From the NCBI GenBank assembly GCA_017449265.1, contig JAFSJW010000060.1, positions 38,970 through 102,969 of the forward strand: 64,000 bases of DNA, in the 5' to 3' direction. A program made the translations under genes and the position numbers. Source of the stretch: Treponema sp. Its GTDB lineage: Bacteria; Spirochaetota; Spirochaetia; Treponematales; Treponemataceae. Shown piece by piece: positions 27,033 to 33,789 of the stretch (positions are counted from its first letter, which is position 1; each line of letters starts with the position of its first letter). The notes under the pieces are model-generated. The model made no database searches, was not told the origin of the DNA, and saw only the letters and a list, made by a program, of their open reading frames with translations.

Positions 27033-27061
27033 TTGACTTTTTTTTTCGTTTGGTGTATAAA
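27033..27061 (+). promoter_or_regulatory. sigma-70-type promoter upstream of gdhA
   Basis: TTGACT at 27033-27038 and TATAAA at 27056-27061 are separated by exactly 17 bases. Transcription should begin near 27068, at the first base of the long hairpin described next. It is the best promoter match I found in the left half of the window. Confidence 0.75.
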
Positions 27062-27068
27062 TTCAATT

Positions 27069-27156
27069 AGACAAAGATGTCAGAAATGAAACGCTATTGG
27101 TGTATTCGTATGATTTTCCAATAGAATTTCATTTAAGGCATTTTTGTCTTTTTTTT
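27069..27156 (+). ncRNA. long terminator-like hairpin in front of gdhA: attenuator or small RNA
   Basis: Three stacked stems form one hairpin: AGACAAAGATG with CATTTTTGTCT (11 pairs, one G-U), AAATGAAA with TTTCATTT (8), and CTATTGG with CCAATAG (7). Symmetric internal loops separate them and a 17-base loop caps them. Eight T bases close the 3' side. This is an intrinsic terminator by every sign, yet no + strand gene lies upstream. The RNA would start at the promoter at 27033-27061 and end here after about 88 bases. It is either an independent small RNA or a leader that must be read through to express gdhA. Confidence 0.6.
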
Positions 27157-27181
27157 GCTCTGATGTATTTTAGAGTATAAA
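27154..27181 (+). promoter_or_regulatory. possible second gdhA promoter
   Basis: TTTGCT (27154-27159) and TATAAA (27176-27181) are 16 bases apart, directly behind the hairpin. If active, gdhA would be transcribed without passing the terminator. The -35 match is weak. Confidence 0.35.
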
Positions 27182-27223
27182 AACGATTTTATTCCCGCTT
27201 TGGGAAAACAAGGGGTTAGCTTT

Positions 27224-28594
27224 ATGGCAATCAAAGAATTTAATGTTAAGAACGCTTATTGCAAGCGCGTTTGGGACGAGCTCAAGACTCGTTATGCTGA
27301 TCAGGAGCACTTCCTTCAGGCTGCAGGTCTCGTACTTGAGACTCTTTCACCAGTCGTTGACACAATGCCTGAGCTTGAGAACACAGCTGTTCTTGAGCGA
27401 TTCGTTGAGCCTGAGAGGATCATCATGTTCCGCGTTCCGTGGACAGACGACCAGGGAAAACCTCACGTAAACCGCGGTTTCCGCGTTCAGTTCAACTCTG
27501 CGATTGGACCTTACAAAGGAGGCTTGCGCTTCTCTCCAGAGGTTGGTCTTGATGTCCTTAAATTCCTTGGATTCGAGCAGGTTCTTAAAAACTCTTTGAC
27601 AACTCTCCCAATGGGCGGCGGCAAAGGTGGTTCTGACTTCGACGGTCACGGAAAATCAGACGGCGAAATCATGAGATTCTGCCAGAGCTTCATCACTGAG
27701 CTTTACCGACACATCGGTGCTGACACAGACGTTCCAGCTGGCGACAAAGGCGTTGGCGGAAAAGAAGTTGCTTACATGTTCGGTCAGTACAAGAGAATCA
27801 CAAACCAGTTCACAGGCGTTTTGACTGGTAAAGGCTTGGACTTCGGCGGTTCTTTGATTCGCCCGGAGGCTACAGGTTACGGTCTTATCTATTTCGCAGA
27901 GTGCATGCTCAAAGCTGCCGGAACAGACTTCAAGGGCAAGACAGCAATCATCTCTGGTGACGGAAACGTTGCTCAGTACGCTTGTCAGAAAGTTACTCAG
28001 TTGGGCGGAAAGGTCATCACATTGTCTGACTCAACAGGTTACATCCTCGACGAAGACGGAATCGATGCTGAAAAACTCGCTTACGTTATGGAATTCCGCG
28101 CTCGCCGCGAAAAGATTGACGCTTACGTTAAAAAATATCCAAAAGCAAAATTCTTCAAGGGCGAAAAACCATGGGGAGTTAAAGCTGACTGTGCATTCCC
28201 ATGTGCAACTCAGGACGAAATCTACATGGAAGACGCTGAAAAGCTCGTTAAAAACGGCGTAAAACTCGTTGCAGAGGGCGCAAACATGCCAACTCGTGCA
28301 GATGCAATCGCATTCTTGCAGTCAAAGGGCGTTCTCTTTGCTCCAGGAAAAGCTTCTAACGCTGGTGGTGTTGCAGTTTCTGGTCTTGAAATGTCTCAGA
28401 ACTCAGAGCGCCTCTCATGGAGCCGTGAAGAAGTCGATGCTAAACTCAAGCAGATTATGACAAACATCCACGACAACGCTTACGAAACAGCCAAAAAGTT
28501 CGCTCCAGGCGCAACACCAGACTATGTTTCAGGCGCAAACATCTACGGCTTCTTGAAGGTAGCTCGTGCCATGATGGCTCAGGGATTAGTCTAA
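27224..28594 (+). CDS. gdhA: NADP-type glutamate dehydrogenase
   Basis: This enzyme assimilates ammonia into 2-oxoglutarate to give glutamate. The 456-residue protein has the family features GGLRFSPEVGLDVLKFLGFE, the catalytic-lysine motif LPMGGGKGGSDFD, GADTDVPAGDKGVG, the Rossmann segment AIISGDGNVAQYACQK and VSGLEMSQNSERLSWS. The start is the ATG at 27224, eight bases after AGGGG; the frame continues upstream to a TTG that has no such site. Codon choice is narrower than in neighbouring genes, as in highly expressed genes. The gene follows a promoter and long hairpin, and its last codons are repeated twice in the downstream spacer. Confidence 0.96.
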   Translation: MAIKEFNVKNAYCKRVWDELKTRYADQEHFLQAAGLVLETLSPVVDTMPELENTAVLERFVEPERIIMFRVPWTDDQGKPHVNRGFRVQFNSAIGPYKGGLRFSPEVGLDVLKFLGFEQVLKNSLTTLPMGGGKGGSDFDGHGKSDGEIMRFCQSFITELYRHIGADTDVPAGDKGVGGKEVAYMFGQYKRITNQFTGVLTGKGLDFGGSLIRPEATGYGLIYFAECMLKAAGTDFKGKTAIISGDGNVAQYACQKVTQLGGKVITLSDSTGYILDEDGIDAEKLAYVMEFRARREKIDAYVKKYPKAKFFKGEKPWGVKADCAFPCATQDEIYMEDAEKLVKNGVKLVAEGANMPTRADAIAFLQSKGVLFAPGKASNAGGVAVSGLEMSQNSERLSWSREEVDAKLKQIMTNIHDNAYETAKKFAPGATPDYVSGANIYGFLKVARAMMAQGLV

Positions 28595-28757
28595 CATGAG
28601 AGTACGAGAATTCGCGAAGCGGATTCTCGTAGAACTTCGCGCAAGCGAAGTTCCTGGCTCAAGGTTTGGTCTAAGCCAATGTGACCACGAGAATTCGCGA
28701 AGCGGATTCTCGCAGAACTTCGCGCAAGCAAAGTTCCTGGCTCAGGGATTAGTCTGA
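28576..28757. repeat. palindromic tandem repeat incorporating the end of gdhA
   Basis: The last 19 bases of gdhA (GGCTCAGGGATTAGTCTAA) recur, with small changes, at 28656 and 28739, a period of 80 and 83 bases. Between the copies lie two hairpins each time. The first is a near-palindrome with CGAGAATTC and GATTCTCG arms. The second is GAACTTCGC-GCAA-GCGAAGTTC, a nine-pair stem with a GCAA tetraloop. No open frame of interest is present. Confidence 0.75.
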
Positions 28758-28773
28758 TTAAGAATCCATAATC

Positions 28774-28799
28774 GGTGGCTGAGCGCAGTCGAGGCCACC
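28774..28799. repeat. palindrome of the TGAG-GTCGA family
   Basis: GGTGGC and GCCACC arms enclose a loop reading TGAGCGCAGTCGAG. The loop theme is shared with palindromes at 19900, 23824, 29192, 29920 and 54475. Confidence 0.55.
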
Positions 28800-28805
28800 A
28801 CGGAA

Positions 28806-28846
28806 CCCGCTCTTTTTCCGCGCTGGAAAAGGGGCGGGCTTTTTTT
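28806..28846 (+). terminator. intrinsic terminator downstream of gdhA
   Basis: CCCGCTCTTTTTCC pairs over 14 positions with GGAAAAGGGGCGGG around a GCGCT loop and is followed by seven T. It should end the gdhA transcript. Its right arm begins the segment duplicated at 29781. Confidence 0.85.
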
Positions 28847-28908
28847 ATGATTTCAGCAAGGCTTCAGTTTGGCTGTCAGAGACTTGCGTTTTACGCTATA
28901 CTGATATT

Positions 28909-29184
28909 ATGGTAACTAAAAATCAGCTCTCAACAGTGGTGAATCTTCTCAAAAATGCAGGTTGCACGGAAGTTTTCCTGTTCGGCTCTCAGGCGACTGG
29001 CAGGGCGCACGCAGATTCTGACATCGATTTGGGCGTGAAGGGCTTGCCGCCGAATTTATTTTATCGTATGTGCTGGAAGCTTGAGGACGCGTTAGATATG
29101 CCTGTTGACCTTGTTGACTTTGACTTTCAGACAGATTTTTACGAACTGTTGCAGCGAATAGGGGAACTGAAAAAAATTGGATGA
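28909..29184 (+). CDS. MNT-type nucleotidyltransferase (HEPN/MNT-style antitoxin)
   Basis: This 91-residue minimal nucleotidyltransferase has FLFGSQATGRAHADSDIDLGV, which contains the GSxxxG loop and the paired DSD metal ligands, and a third Asp in PVDLVDFD. Such proteins are antitoxins that AMPylate HEPN-domain toxins, and the HEPN gene normally sits next door. Here the frames downstream do not encode a recognisable HEPN domain. The ATG lies close behind a TATACT -10 element, with almost no leader. The promoter and first codons are duplicated in decayed form at 29781-29905. Confidence 0.85.
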   Translation: MVTKNQLSTVVNLLKNAGCTEVFLFGSQATGRAHADSDIDLGVKGLPPNLFYRMCWKLEDALDMPVDLVDFDFQTDFYELLQRIGELKKIG

Positions 29185-29480
29185 AAAGATATTGGTCATT
29201 GAGTCTAGCCGAAAGCACCAAAAATGCCTACTTGTCCAATTTTGGATTGAGCAGGATTTTTTGTCAGCGAATCGTTTTTTTGATACTTAGTCTTTCAAGA
29301 ATGGAAAATTACCTTCATTGGCACATTATATGGAGTTCATATTTTTTCATAGACGAGCAAAATCAGTCTTCCGTTGCAGATTTATATGCACGTGCAATTT
29401 CCAGAAAGTATTTTAGTCGATTTTCTTCCAACTCATTTACTATGCTAAAAATTTCTGTTTTCTGCCAATCTGTGCGATTT
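29185..29480 (+). other. gene debris after the MNT gene
   Basis: A 102-codon frame starts in the overlap ATGA of the MNT stop, but its protein has no family look: few charged residues and a Ser/Phe-rich end. Its first 40 bases are a palindrome of the TGAG-GTCGA family (29192-29221). The HEPN toxin expected here is missing or eroded. I do not support a gene. Confidence 0.3.
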
Positions 29481-29696
29481 TCATTTTGACATCCTGCGTT
29501 CTGCTAATAATGCGTCAGCATCCACTTCCGACGGAATAATTCCTACAACTGCCTGCAATCGTTCCAGTTTTTCCTGAACTTTGCGGGAAAGCTTCTTCTG
29601 CTTTTTCTCCGGCAGGATTTTTAGTCCAGAGACAGCGGCTTCGTTTTTGTATTGGGAAGGATTTGCAAAAAAATCCGAGTATGATACTACAAGCAT
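29481..29696 (-). CDS. Phd-like small antitoxin, apparently without its toxin
   Basis: This 71-residue protein begins MLVVSYSDFFANPSQY, a Phd/YefM-like strand-helix opening. It continues with a basic helix (PEKKQKKLSRKVQEKLERL) and ends in a stretch (EVDADALLAERRMSK) typical of small antitoxins. An AGGAGG ribosome binding site lies before the ATG. Immediately downstream on the same strand, another frame without a start codon encodes about 40 residues ending NELEENRLKYFLEIARAY. This may be the stump of a second gene. No toxin fold is visible. Function by resemblance only. Confidence 0.6.
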   Translation of the reverse strand: MLVVSYSDFFANPSQYKNEAAVSGLKILPEKKQKKLSRKVQEKLERLQAVVGIIPSEVDADALLAERRMSK

Positions 29697-29780
29697 TTTT
29701 TTCCTCCTGATAAATCGAAATCATGCTCATTATAACACAAGGAGGGAAAATTTGGAATTAACAAGGCTCGCTCCGATTCT

Positions 29781-29905
29781 GGGCGCGCTTTTTTTATGCG
29801 TTCAGCAAGATTTCAGTTTGGCTGTCAGAGCCTTGCGTTTTTCGCTATACTGAAATCTGTTTGCAAAAGCGGTGTCTCTTCTCAAAAAAATGCAGATTGG
29901 CGGAG
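29781..29905 (+). pseudogene. decayed second copy of the MNT gene promoter and 5' end
   Basis: The first 74 bases repeat those at 28833-28905 with few changes, including CAGTTTGGCTGTCAGAG and the CGCTATACTG promoter core. The similarity resumes in the coding part (TCTTCTCAAAAA followed by ATGCAG), but the start codon and about 20 bases have been lost. The remainder of the gene is absent. Confidence 0.65.
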
Positions 29906-29919
29906 AGCAGAAAGTTGTC

Positions 29920-29940
29920 ATTCTGAGCTTGTCTCAGAAT
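29920..29940. repeat. perfect hairpin in the spacer before hsdS
   Basis: ATTCTGAG and CTCAGAAT form a perfect eight-pair stem with a five-base loop. It belongs to the same loose family as the other TGAG palindromes. Behind it (29990-30015) is a short tandem AATTGAG repeat and nothing else of note. Confidence 0.5.
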
Positions 29941-30062
29941 CTCTTGTAAAAATTGCAACACGGATTCGTTCACGCCTAACGGCGTTTACTAATTGAGAAT
30001 TGAGAATTGAAATTTGAGAGAATGAAAGAGAAACTGAAAGACAATATACAGGGAGCTGCGGA

Positions 30063-30694
30063 ATGAAAAAACAACTTAAAGATATTTGTGAAACAATAAC
30101 AAAAGGTACAACTCCCACAACTCTTGGATATAACTATCAGGAAACTGGTATTAACTTTGTCAAAATTGAAAGTATTAATAGCTATGGAATGTTTGAACCT
30201 GAAAAATTTGCTCATATATCTGATGATTGTAATATTGCATTAAGACGCTCTCAGCTTAAAGAAAATGATATTCTTTTTTCAATTGCAGGCACTATTGGAA
30301 GGACGGCAATTGTAAATAAATCAATTTTACCTGCTAATACAAATCAAGCACTGGCAATTATACGATTGAATAATAGCGAAGAATATAATCTGAAATTTTT
30401 GCGTTATCAATTAGCATCAGAGGTTGTGTTACGCCAAACAGAACATCAAAACCAGGGGTAGCACAGTTAAATCTGTCATTGAAGGATATTGGAAATCTTG
30501 AATTGAGTCTTCCTTCTCTTTCTGACCAGCAAAAAATCGCCGCTGAACTCGACAAAATCCAATCCGCAATCGACAACAAAAAACAGCAGCTTTCTTTGCT
30601 TGATGAAGCCGTCAAATCAAAATCGCTGGTAAAACAGCAGATTGCGGACTTGCAGGAACTCTTGGATTCAAAAATGCAGCAATATTTTGCGTAG
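30063..30694 (+). pseudogene. hsdS: type I restriction specificity subunit, one target-recognition domain, frameshifted
   Basis: HsdS subunits set the DNA sequence recognised by type I restriction-modification enzymes. Bases 30063-30461 encode the recognition domain: LKDICETITKGTTP, INFVKIESIN, LKENDILFSIAGTIG and ANTNQALAIIRL. The frame then hits TAG after a run of four G (30455-30458). Adding one base joins it to AQLNLSLKDIGNLELSLPSL and the conserved helix QQKIAAELDKIQSAID that ends QELLDSKMQQYFA. The break is thus one base, in a G tract that could slip. Only one recognition domain is present, as in half-size subunits. No hsdM or hsdR lies in the window. A GGGAG ribosome binding site precedes the ATG. 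Confidence 0.8.
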
Positions 30695-30735
30695 CAAAAT
30701 TTGTTAAGCACGCCTGCGTGCGACGAATATTTTGG
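30649..30735. repeat. 87-bp direct repeat, copy 1 (hsdS 3' end)
   Basis: This copy contains the last 15 codons of hsdS and the following palindromic spacer. It matches 31415-31501 at 83 of 87 positions. Confidence 0.85.
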
Positions 30736-30784
30736 GTGATATTTTTATGACTCTGTTATATAATGAATTGGGAGGTGGTTTGGT

Positions 30785-31087
30785 ATGTATATAAAAGACG
30801 GCATTTGCTATGCAGGCGAATTAGTTCCTGAAATTGAAGTTACCTCTATAAAAATTCTTGACGACGGAATGATGTTAGTTGATTTTTCCACGGGAGAAAC
30901 TCGGCTATTTGATGTTACGATTTTACTTGATAAAGGAACGGCCTTTACACCTCTTGCATCTGATGAGAATCGTCGAACTGCAAAAGTAACACATGGGTTT
31001 GTTTCATGGCTGGACGGACTTATTGATATTGCCCCCGAAACATTATATTCAGAAAGTTACAAGTATACAAAAGAGATTTATTCGTAG
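30785..31087 (+). CDS. DUF2442-family protein
   Basis: This 100-residue protein with mixed strands has the DUF2442 pattern (VTSIKILDDGMMLVDFSTGETRLFDV, then ATVTHGFVSWL-like text ending DIAPETLY). GGAGG lies before the ATG. It is followed after nine bases by a DUF4160 protein; the two families often occur as neighbours and have been suggested to be toxin-antitoxin-like, which is not proven. The pair lies inside a segment bracketed by 87-bp direct repeats, so it looks like a small mobile or exchangeable cassette. Confidence 0.8.
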   Translation: MYIKDGICYAGELVPEIEVTSIKILDDGMMLVDFSTGETRLFDVTILLDKGTAFTPLASDENRRTAKVTHGFVSWLDGLIDIAPETLYSESYKYTKEIYS

Positions 31088-31096
31088 GAGAATACA

Positions 31097-31366
31097 ATGC
31101 CAGAATTGAGTCGCTTTGAAGGAATGACAATATATATGCTTTTTCGCGACAATAAGGCGCACAACAAACCTCATGTCCATGTGTATTATGGTGAATACAA
31201 AGCTACGATTGGAATTGATGGTGAATTGTTGGCTGGAAAACTTCCTTCAAGACAGTTAAAAATGGTTACAGGCTGGCTCGCATTGCATGAAGAAGAAGCT
31301 TATGCTGCATGGAATCTTGCTGTAAGTGGTGAACATTTCGAGAAAATTCCTCCGTTAAGCAAATAA
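31097..31366 (+). CDS. DUF4160-family protein
   Basis: This 89-residue protein shows the DUF4160 features: ELSRFEGMTIYMLFRDN, the conserved His-containing KPHVHVYYGEYKATI, and LPSRQLKMVTGWLALHEEE. AGGAG stands before the ATG. Together with the DUF2442 gene it forms a two-gene unit with its own upstream spacer. The molecular role is unknown. The His-x-His is an obvious place to look for a metal or active site. Confidence 0.82.
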   Translation: MPELSRFEGMTIYMLFRDNKAHNKPHVHVYYGEYKATIGIDGELLAGKLPSRQLKMVTGWLALHEEEAYAAWNLAVSGEHFEKIPPLSK

Positions 31367-31414
31367 AAACACCCGTTTTTCAATTTTTCGTATGTAACAG
31401 TAAAGATTTCTCAT

Positions 31415-31501
31415 CTTGCAGGAACTCTTGGATTCAAAAATGCAGGAGTATTTTGCGTAGCAAAATTTGTTAAGCACGCCTGAGTGCGGCGAATATTTTG
31501 G
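31415..31501. repeat. 87-bp direct repeat, copy 2 (orphan hsdS 3' end)
   Basis: This is a second copy of the hsdS terminus, reading QELLDSKMQEYFA then a stop, without the rest of the gene. The Glu here agrees with the usual HsdS ending, where copy 1 has Gln. The remaining bases up to 31565 hold a low-complexity CT-rich stretch and no gene. Confidence 0.8.
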
Positions 31502-31565
31502 ATAAAAAAGGAACGAGGACAACTCTCAACTCGCATCTCTCATCTCTCCACTCCCCTCTTTGAAA

Positions 31566-32834
31566 TTATTTCTTTTTGGAAGCCTCAAGCATTTTCTCCA
31601 AATCGCGTTGCGCATCGGAAAGACCGTCTGGCACGGATTTTTTTCCGTCCAGAATCAGTTTTAGCTCGCGGCCGAGAATTGTGTAGAACTGACTCCATTC
31701 TTCCATTACAGGACGGTACACGCCGCCTTCAAGAGCTTTCCTGACCGCATCATACTGCGGGAATTTCTTCAATATTTCCTTGTCACTAAGGCTTGAGTAC
31801 CTGCACGGAACTCCCCCGTACACAACGGTGGTTTTTTGAACATCCTTATCCATCAGGTACGAGAGAAGCCTTGCCCCAAGCTCTTTTTTAGTGCTGTTAG
31901 AAGGAATTCCGATTGCCCAGATTCCGTAAATGTTGGCGTTGTTCGGTTCTCCGTCCTCCCGGTATTTTCCTGCAAGCGCAATGTAGTCCATTGACGAATT
32001 CTTTGCGGGCGTGTACCAGCCCGGCCAGCCTATGCCCGCTACGGCTGACTTGTTCGCGATTGCAGCTATCAAATCATCTTTTTTCGTAGCGCGCCCAGTC
32101 CTGATTAAATGCTTGTAGATATGGACTGCTTCCCGAAATTCATAAGTGTTGACAGTCGGATTATTGTTTTCGTCAACCACATAAGTTCCCCGGGAAAGAA
32201 GAACCGGAAGAAAATCCACGACGATATTGTTCGCGGTGTCGCCCCTGTAGACAAAGCCCAGGTTGTGGCGTTTTTTCTGGAAGTCGCAGATTTTCAGCAA
32301 GTCCTCAATTGAGTCAATATCCTCAACCTTGTAGCCAGCCTCACGAATCATCAGTTTGTTGTAGAGAAGAACCGTCACATTCCCGTAGTAAGGCGCAAGG
32401 TACAGTTTTTCGTCCTTATAGCAGATTGATTTTGTGGCAGGAATTATGTCATCGTCCAGAAAAAATCCCAGATGGCTCAAATCAGCAAGCACATTCCGCG
32501 CAGTAAATTCTGCCATCCACGAGCCGTCAACCATGCACAAATCATATGTTCCGCAGCTGTTAGACGCATCGTCCAAAAGCTGCGAGCGAAGGGCATCTTC
32601 ACTTAAGTCCACCACCTCACAATAAATGTTCGTTTTGGCCTCAAAATCAGCAAGGCATTTTTTTATTACGGAAGAATAAATTCCGGAGCGGAGCGCAAGC
32701 CTGATTTTTCCTGAAGGCTGCGCTGTAGTGTAATGCTTCATTTTGTTTTTTTCAAAACAAGAAGTTAGCACGAACATAGCTAGTGCGAGAAAAACTAGGA
32801 TGGAAAATATTTTTTTCTGATTTTTTCTGAGCAT
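31566..32834 (-). CDS. extracellular solute-binding lipoprotein (family 1 type)
   Basis: This 422-residue lipoprotein has a lipobox VLTSC with Cys26 and the fold of sugar ABC-transporter binding proteins: KIRLALRSGIYSSVIKKCLADFEAKTNI, DLCMVDGSWMAEF, YYGNVTVLLYNKLM and GIWAIGIPSNSTKKELG. No permease or ATPase gene is nearby. It instead lies 25 bases after an HD-GYP protein, itself overlapping a GGDEF protein. AGGA precedes the ATG. This context suggests that it acts as an external ligand sensor for cyclic di-GMP enzymes rather than, or besides, transport; that is inference. Its substrate is unknown, though oligosaccharides are common for this family. Confidence 0.88.
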   Translation of the reverse strand: MLRKNQKKIFSILVFLALAMFVLTSCFEKNKMKHYTTAQPSGKIRLALRSGIYSSVIKKCLADFEAKTNIYCEVVDLSEDALRSQLLDDASNSCGTYDLCMVDGSWMAEFTARNVLADLSHLGFFLDDDIIPATKSICYKDEKLYLAPYYGNVTVLLYNKLMIREAGYKVEDIDSIEDLLKICDFQKKRHNLGFVYRGDTANNIVVDFLPVLLSRGTYVVDENNNPTVNTYEFREAVHIYKHLIRTGRATKKDDLIAAIANKSAVAGIGWPGWYTPAKNSSMDYIALAGKYREDGEPNNANIYGIWAIGIPSNSTKKELGARLLSYLMDKDVQKTTVVYGGVPCRYSSLSDKEILKKFPQYDAVRKALEGGVYRPVMEEWSQFYTILGRELKLILDGKKSVPDGLSDAQRDLEKMLEASKKK

Positions 32835-32859
32835 AGACAGTCCTGTTCCATGCGGCGAA

Positions 32860-33789
32860 TCAGCGGAAAGTTCCAGACTGATATTTTTTCATTCTGTTCC
32901 GAACATCATCCATGCAAACCGCAATCTTTGATTTCGGAATTGAGCAAAAAATCTCCACGAGCTGTGCGTCCAGCTGTTTTCCTGCAACAAGCCGAAGCTC
33001 CGAGATTGCGTTCTCATGGGTAAGCGATGGTCTGTACGAGCGGTCCATTGTAATTGCGGAGTAAGTGTCAGCAAGCGCAAGGATTCGCGACGGAAGCGGA
33101 ATCTCTTTTTCTTTGAGGTGATAATATCCGTTTCCATCAACACGCTCGTGGTGATATTTTATCCAATATGTGATTTTTCTTAATGACGAAAGCGATTCAA
33201 AAATCTCCACGCAAATTTCGGGATGACGCTGAATAAGCTCTTTTTCCTCTGGAAGAAGCTTTCCTTTCTTGTCGATTATGCTCCGGGGAATTCCCAGCTT
33301 TCCGATGTCAAGAAGAAGCGAAGCGTACTGCAAGTTCATGGGGTTAATTCTGACACGAATCGAGAAAGGCAGATAATCATAAATGAGCATTGTAAGGTTC
33401 TGAACATGGAGGGAATGGCCGTCGAGATTCTCGTCCCCCGCTTCGATTACGCCAACGAGCCTTTCAAGAATCTCCATCGACAAATTGGAGATTCCGCGCA
33501 TTTTGACAAAAGCCCATAGCAGGAGCACGGTGAACACGGAGGCAGACGCAAGGAGCGTGGGAGCAAGAAAAACCGTAAGCTCATCGTTTCTGAACACGAT
33601 GACAGAAACAACGAAAAAAGCACTTTCCAAAAGGAGAAGGAAAATATTCGAGATGACCTTAACTTTTCCGCTCTGATAAATCGCATCGTGCTGCAAAAAA
33701 AGCCTCAGCACAGAGAGAAACATGTTCAGTATCATCAGGGCTATGCCTGCTATTATCATGTATTCGGATGATACGAGTTTATCCATCAT
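32860..33789 (-). CDS. membrane HD-GYP domain protein with altered metal site
   Basis: This 309-residue protein starts with about four membrane helices (residues 5-105) and ends in an HD-GYP domain. Compared with the intact example at 23915-26878, the first His-Asp pair is changed: LLLDIGK here, LLHDIGK there. The GYP triplet is GYY (HHERVDGNGYYHL). The remaining ligands (HSLHVQNL, RHPE, HHE, DTYSAI) are kept. Hydrolysis may be weakened or lost, and the domain could serve as a receptor. The start overlaps the GGDEF stop by four bases and has AAGGAG before it, so synthesis is coupled to that of the cyclase. Confidence 0.87.
   Translation of the reverse strand: MMDKLVSSEYMIIAGIALMILNMFLSVLRLFLQHDAIYQSGKVKVISNIFLLLLESAFFVVSVIVFRNDELTVFLAPTLLASASVFTVLLLWAFVKMRGISNLSMEILERLVGVIEAGDENLDGHSLHVQNLTMLIYDYLPFSIRVRINPMNLQYASLLLDIGKLGIPRSIIDKKGKLLPEEKELIQRHPEICVEIFESLSSLRKITYWIKYHHERVDGNGYYHLKEKEIPLPSRILALADTYSAITMDRSYRPSLTHENAISELRLVAGKQLDAQLVEIFCSIPKSKIAVCMDDVRNRMKKYQSGTFR

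Noticed and set aside
28576..28757. CRISPR array
   Set aside because: Only two full units, spacers are not unique, and the units are palindromic copies of a gene end. No cas genes are present.
29181..29489. HEPN toxin gene after the MNT gene
   Set aside because: No HEPN motif (RxxxxH) in any of the frames and the start is covered by a palindrome.
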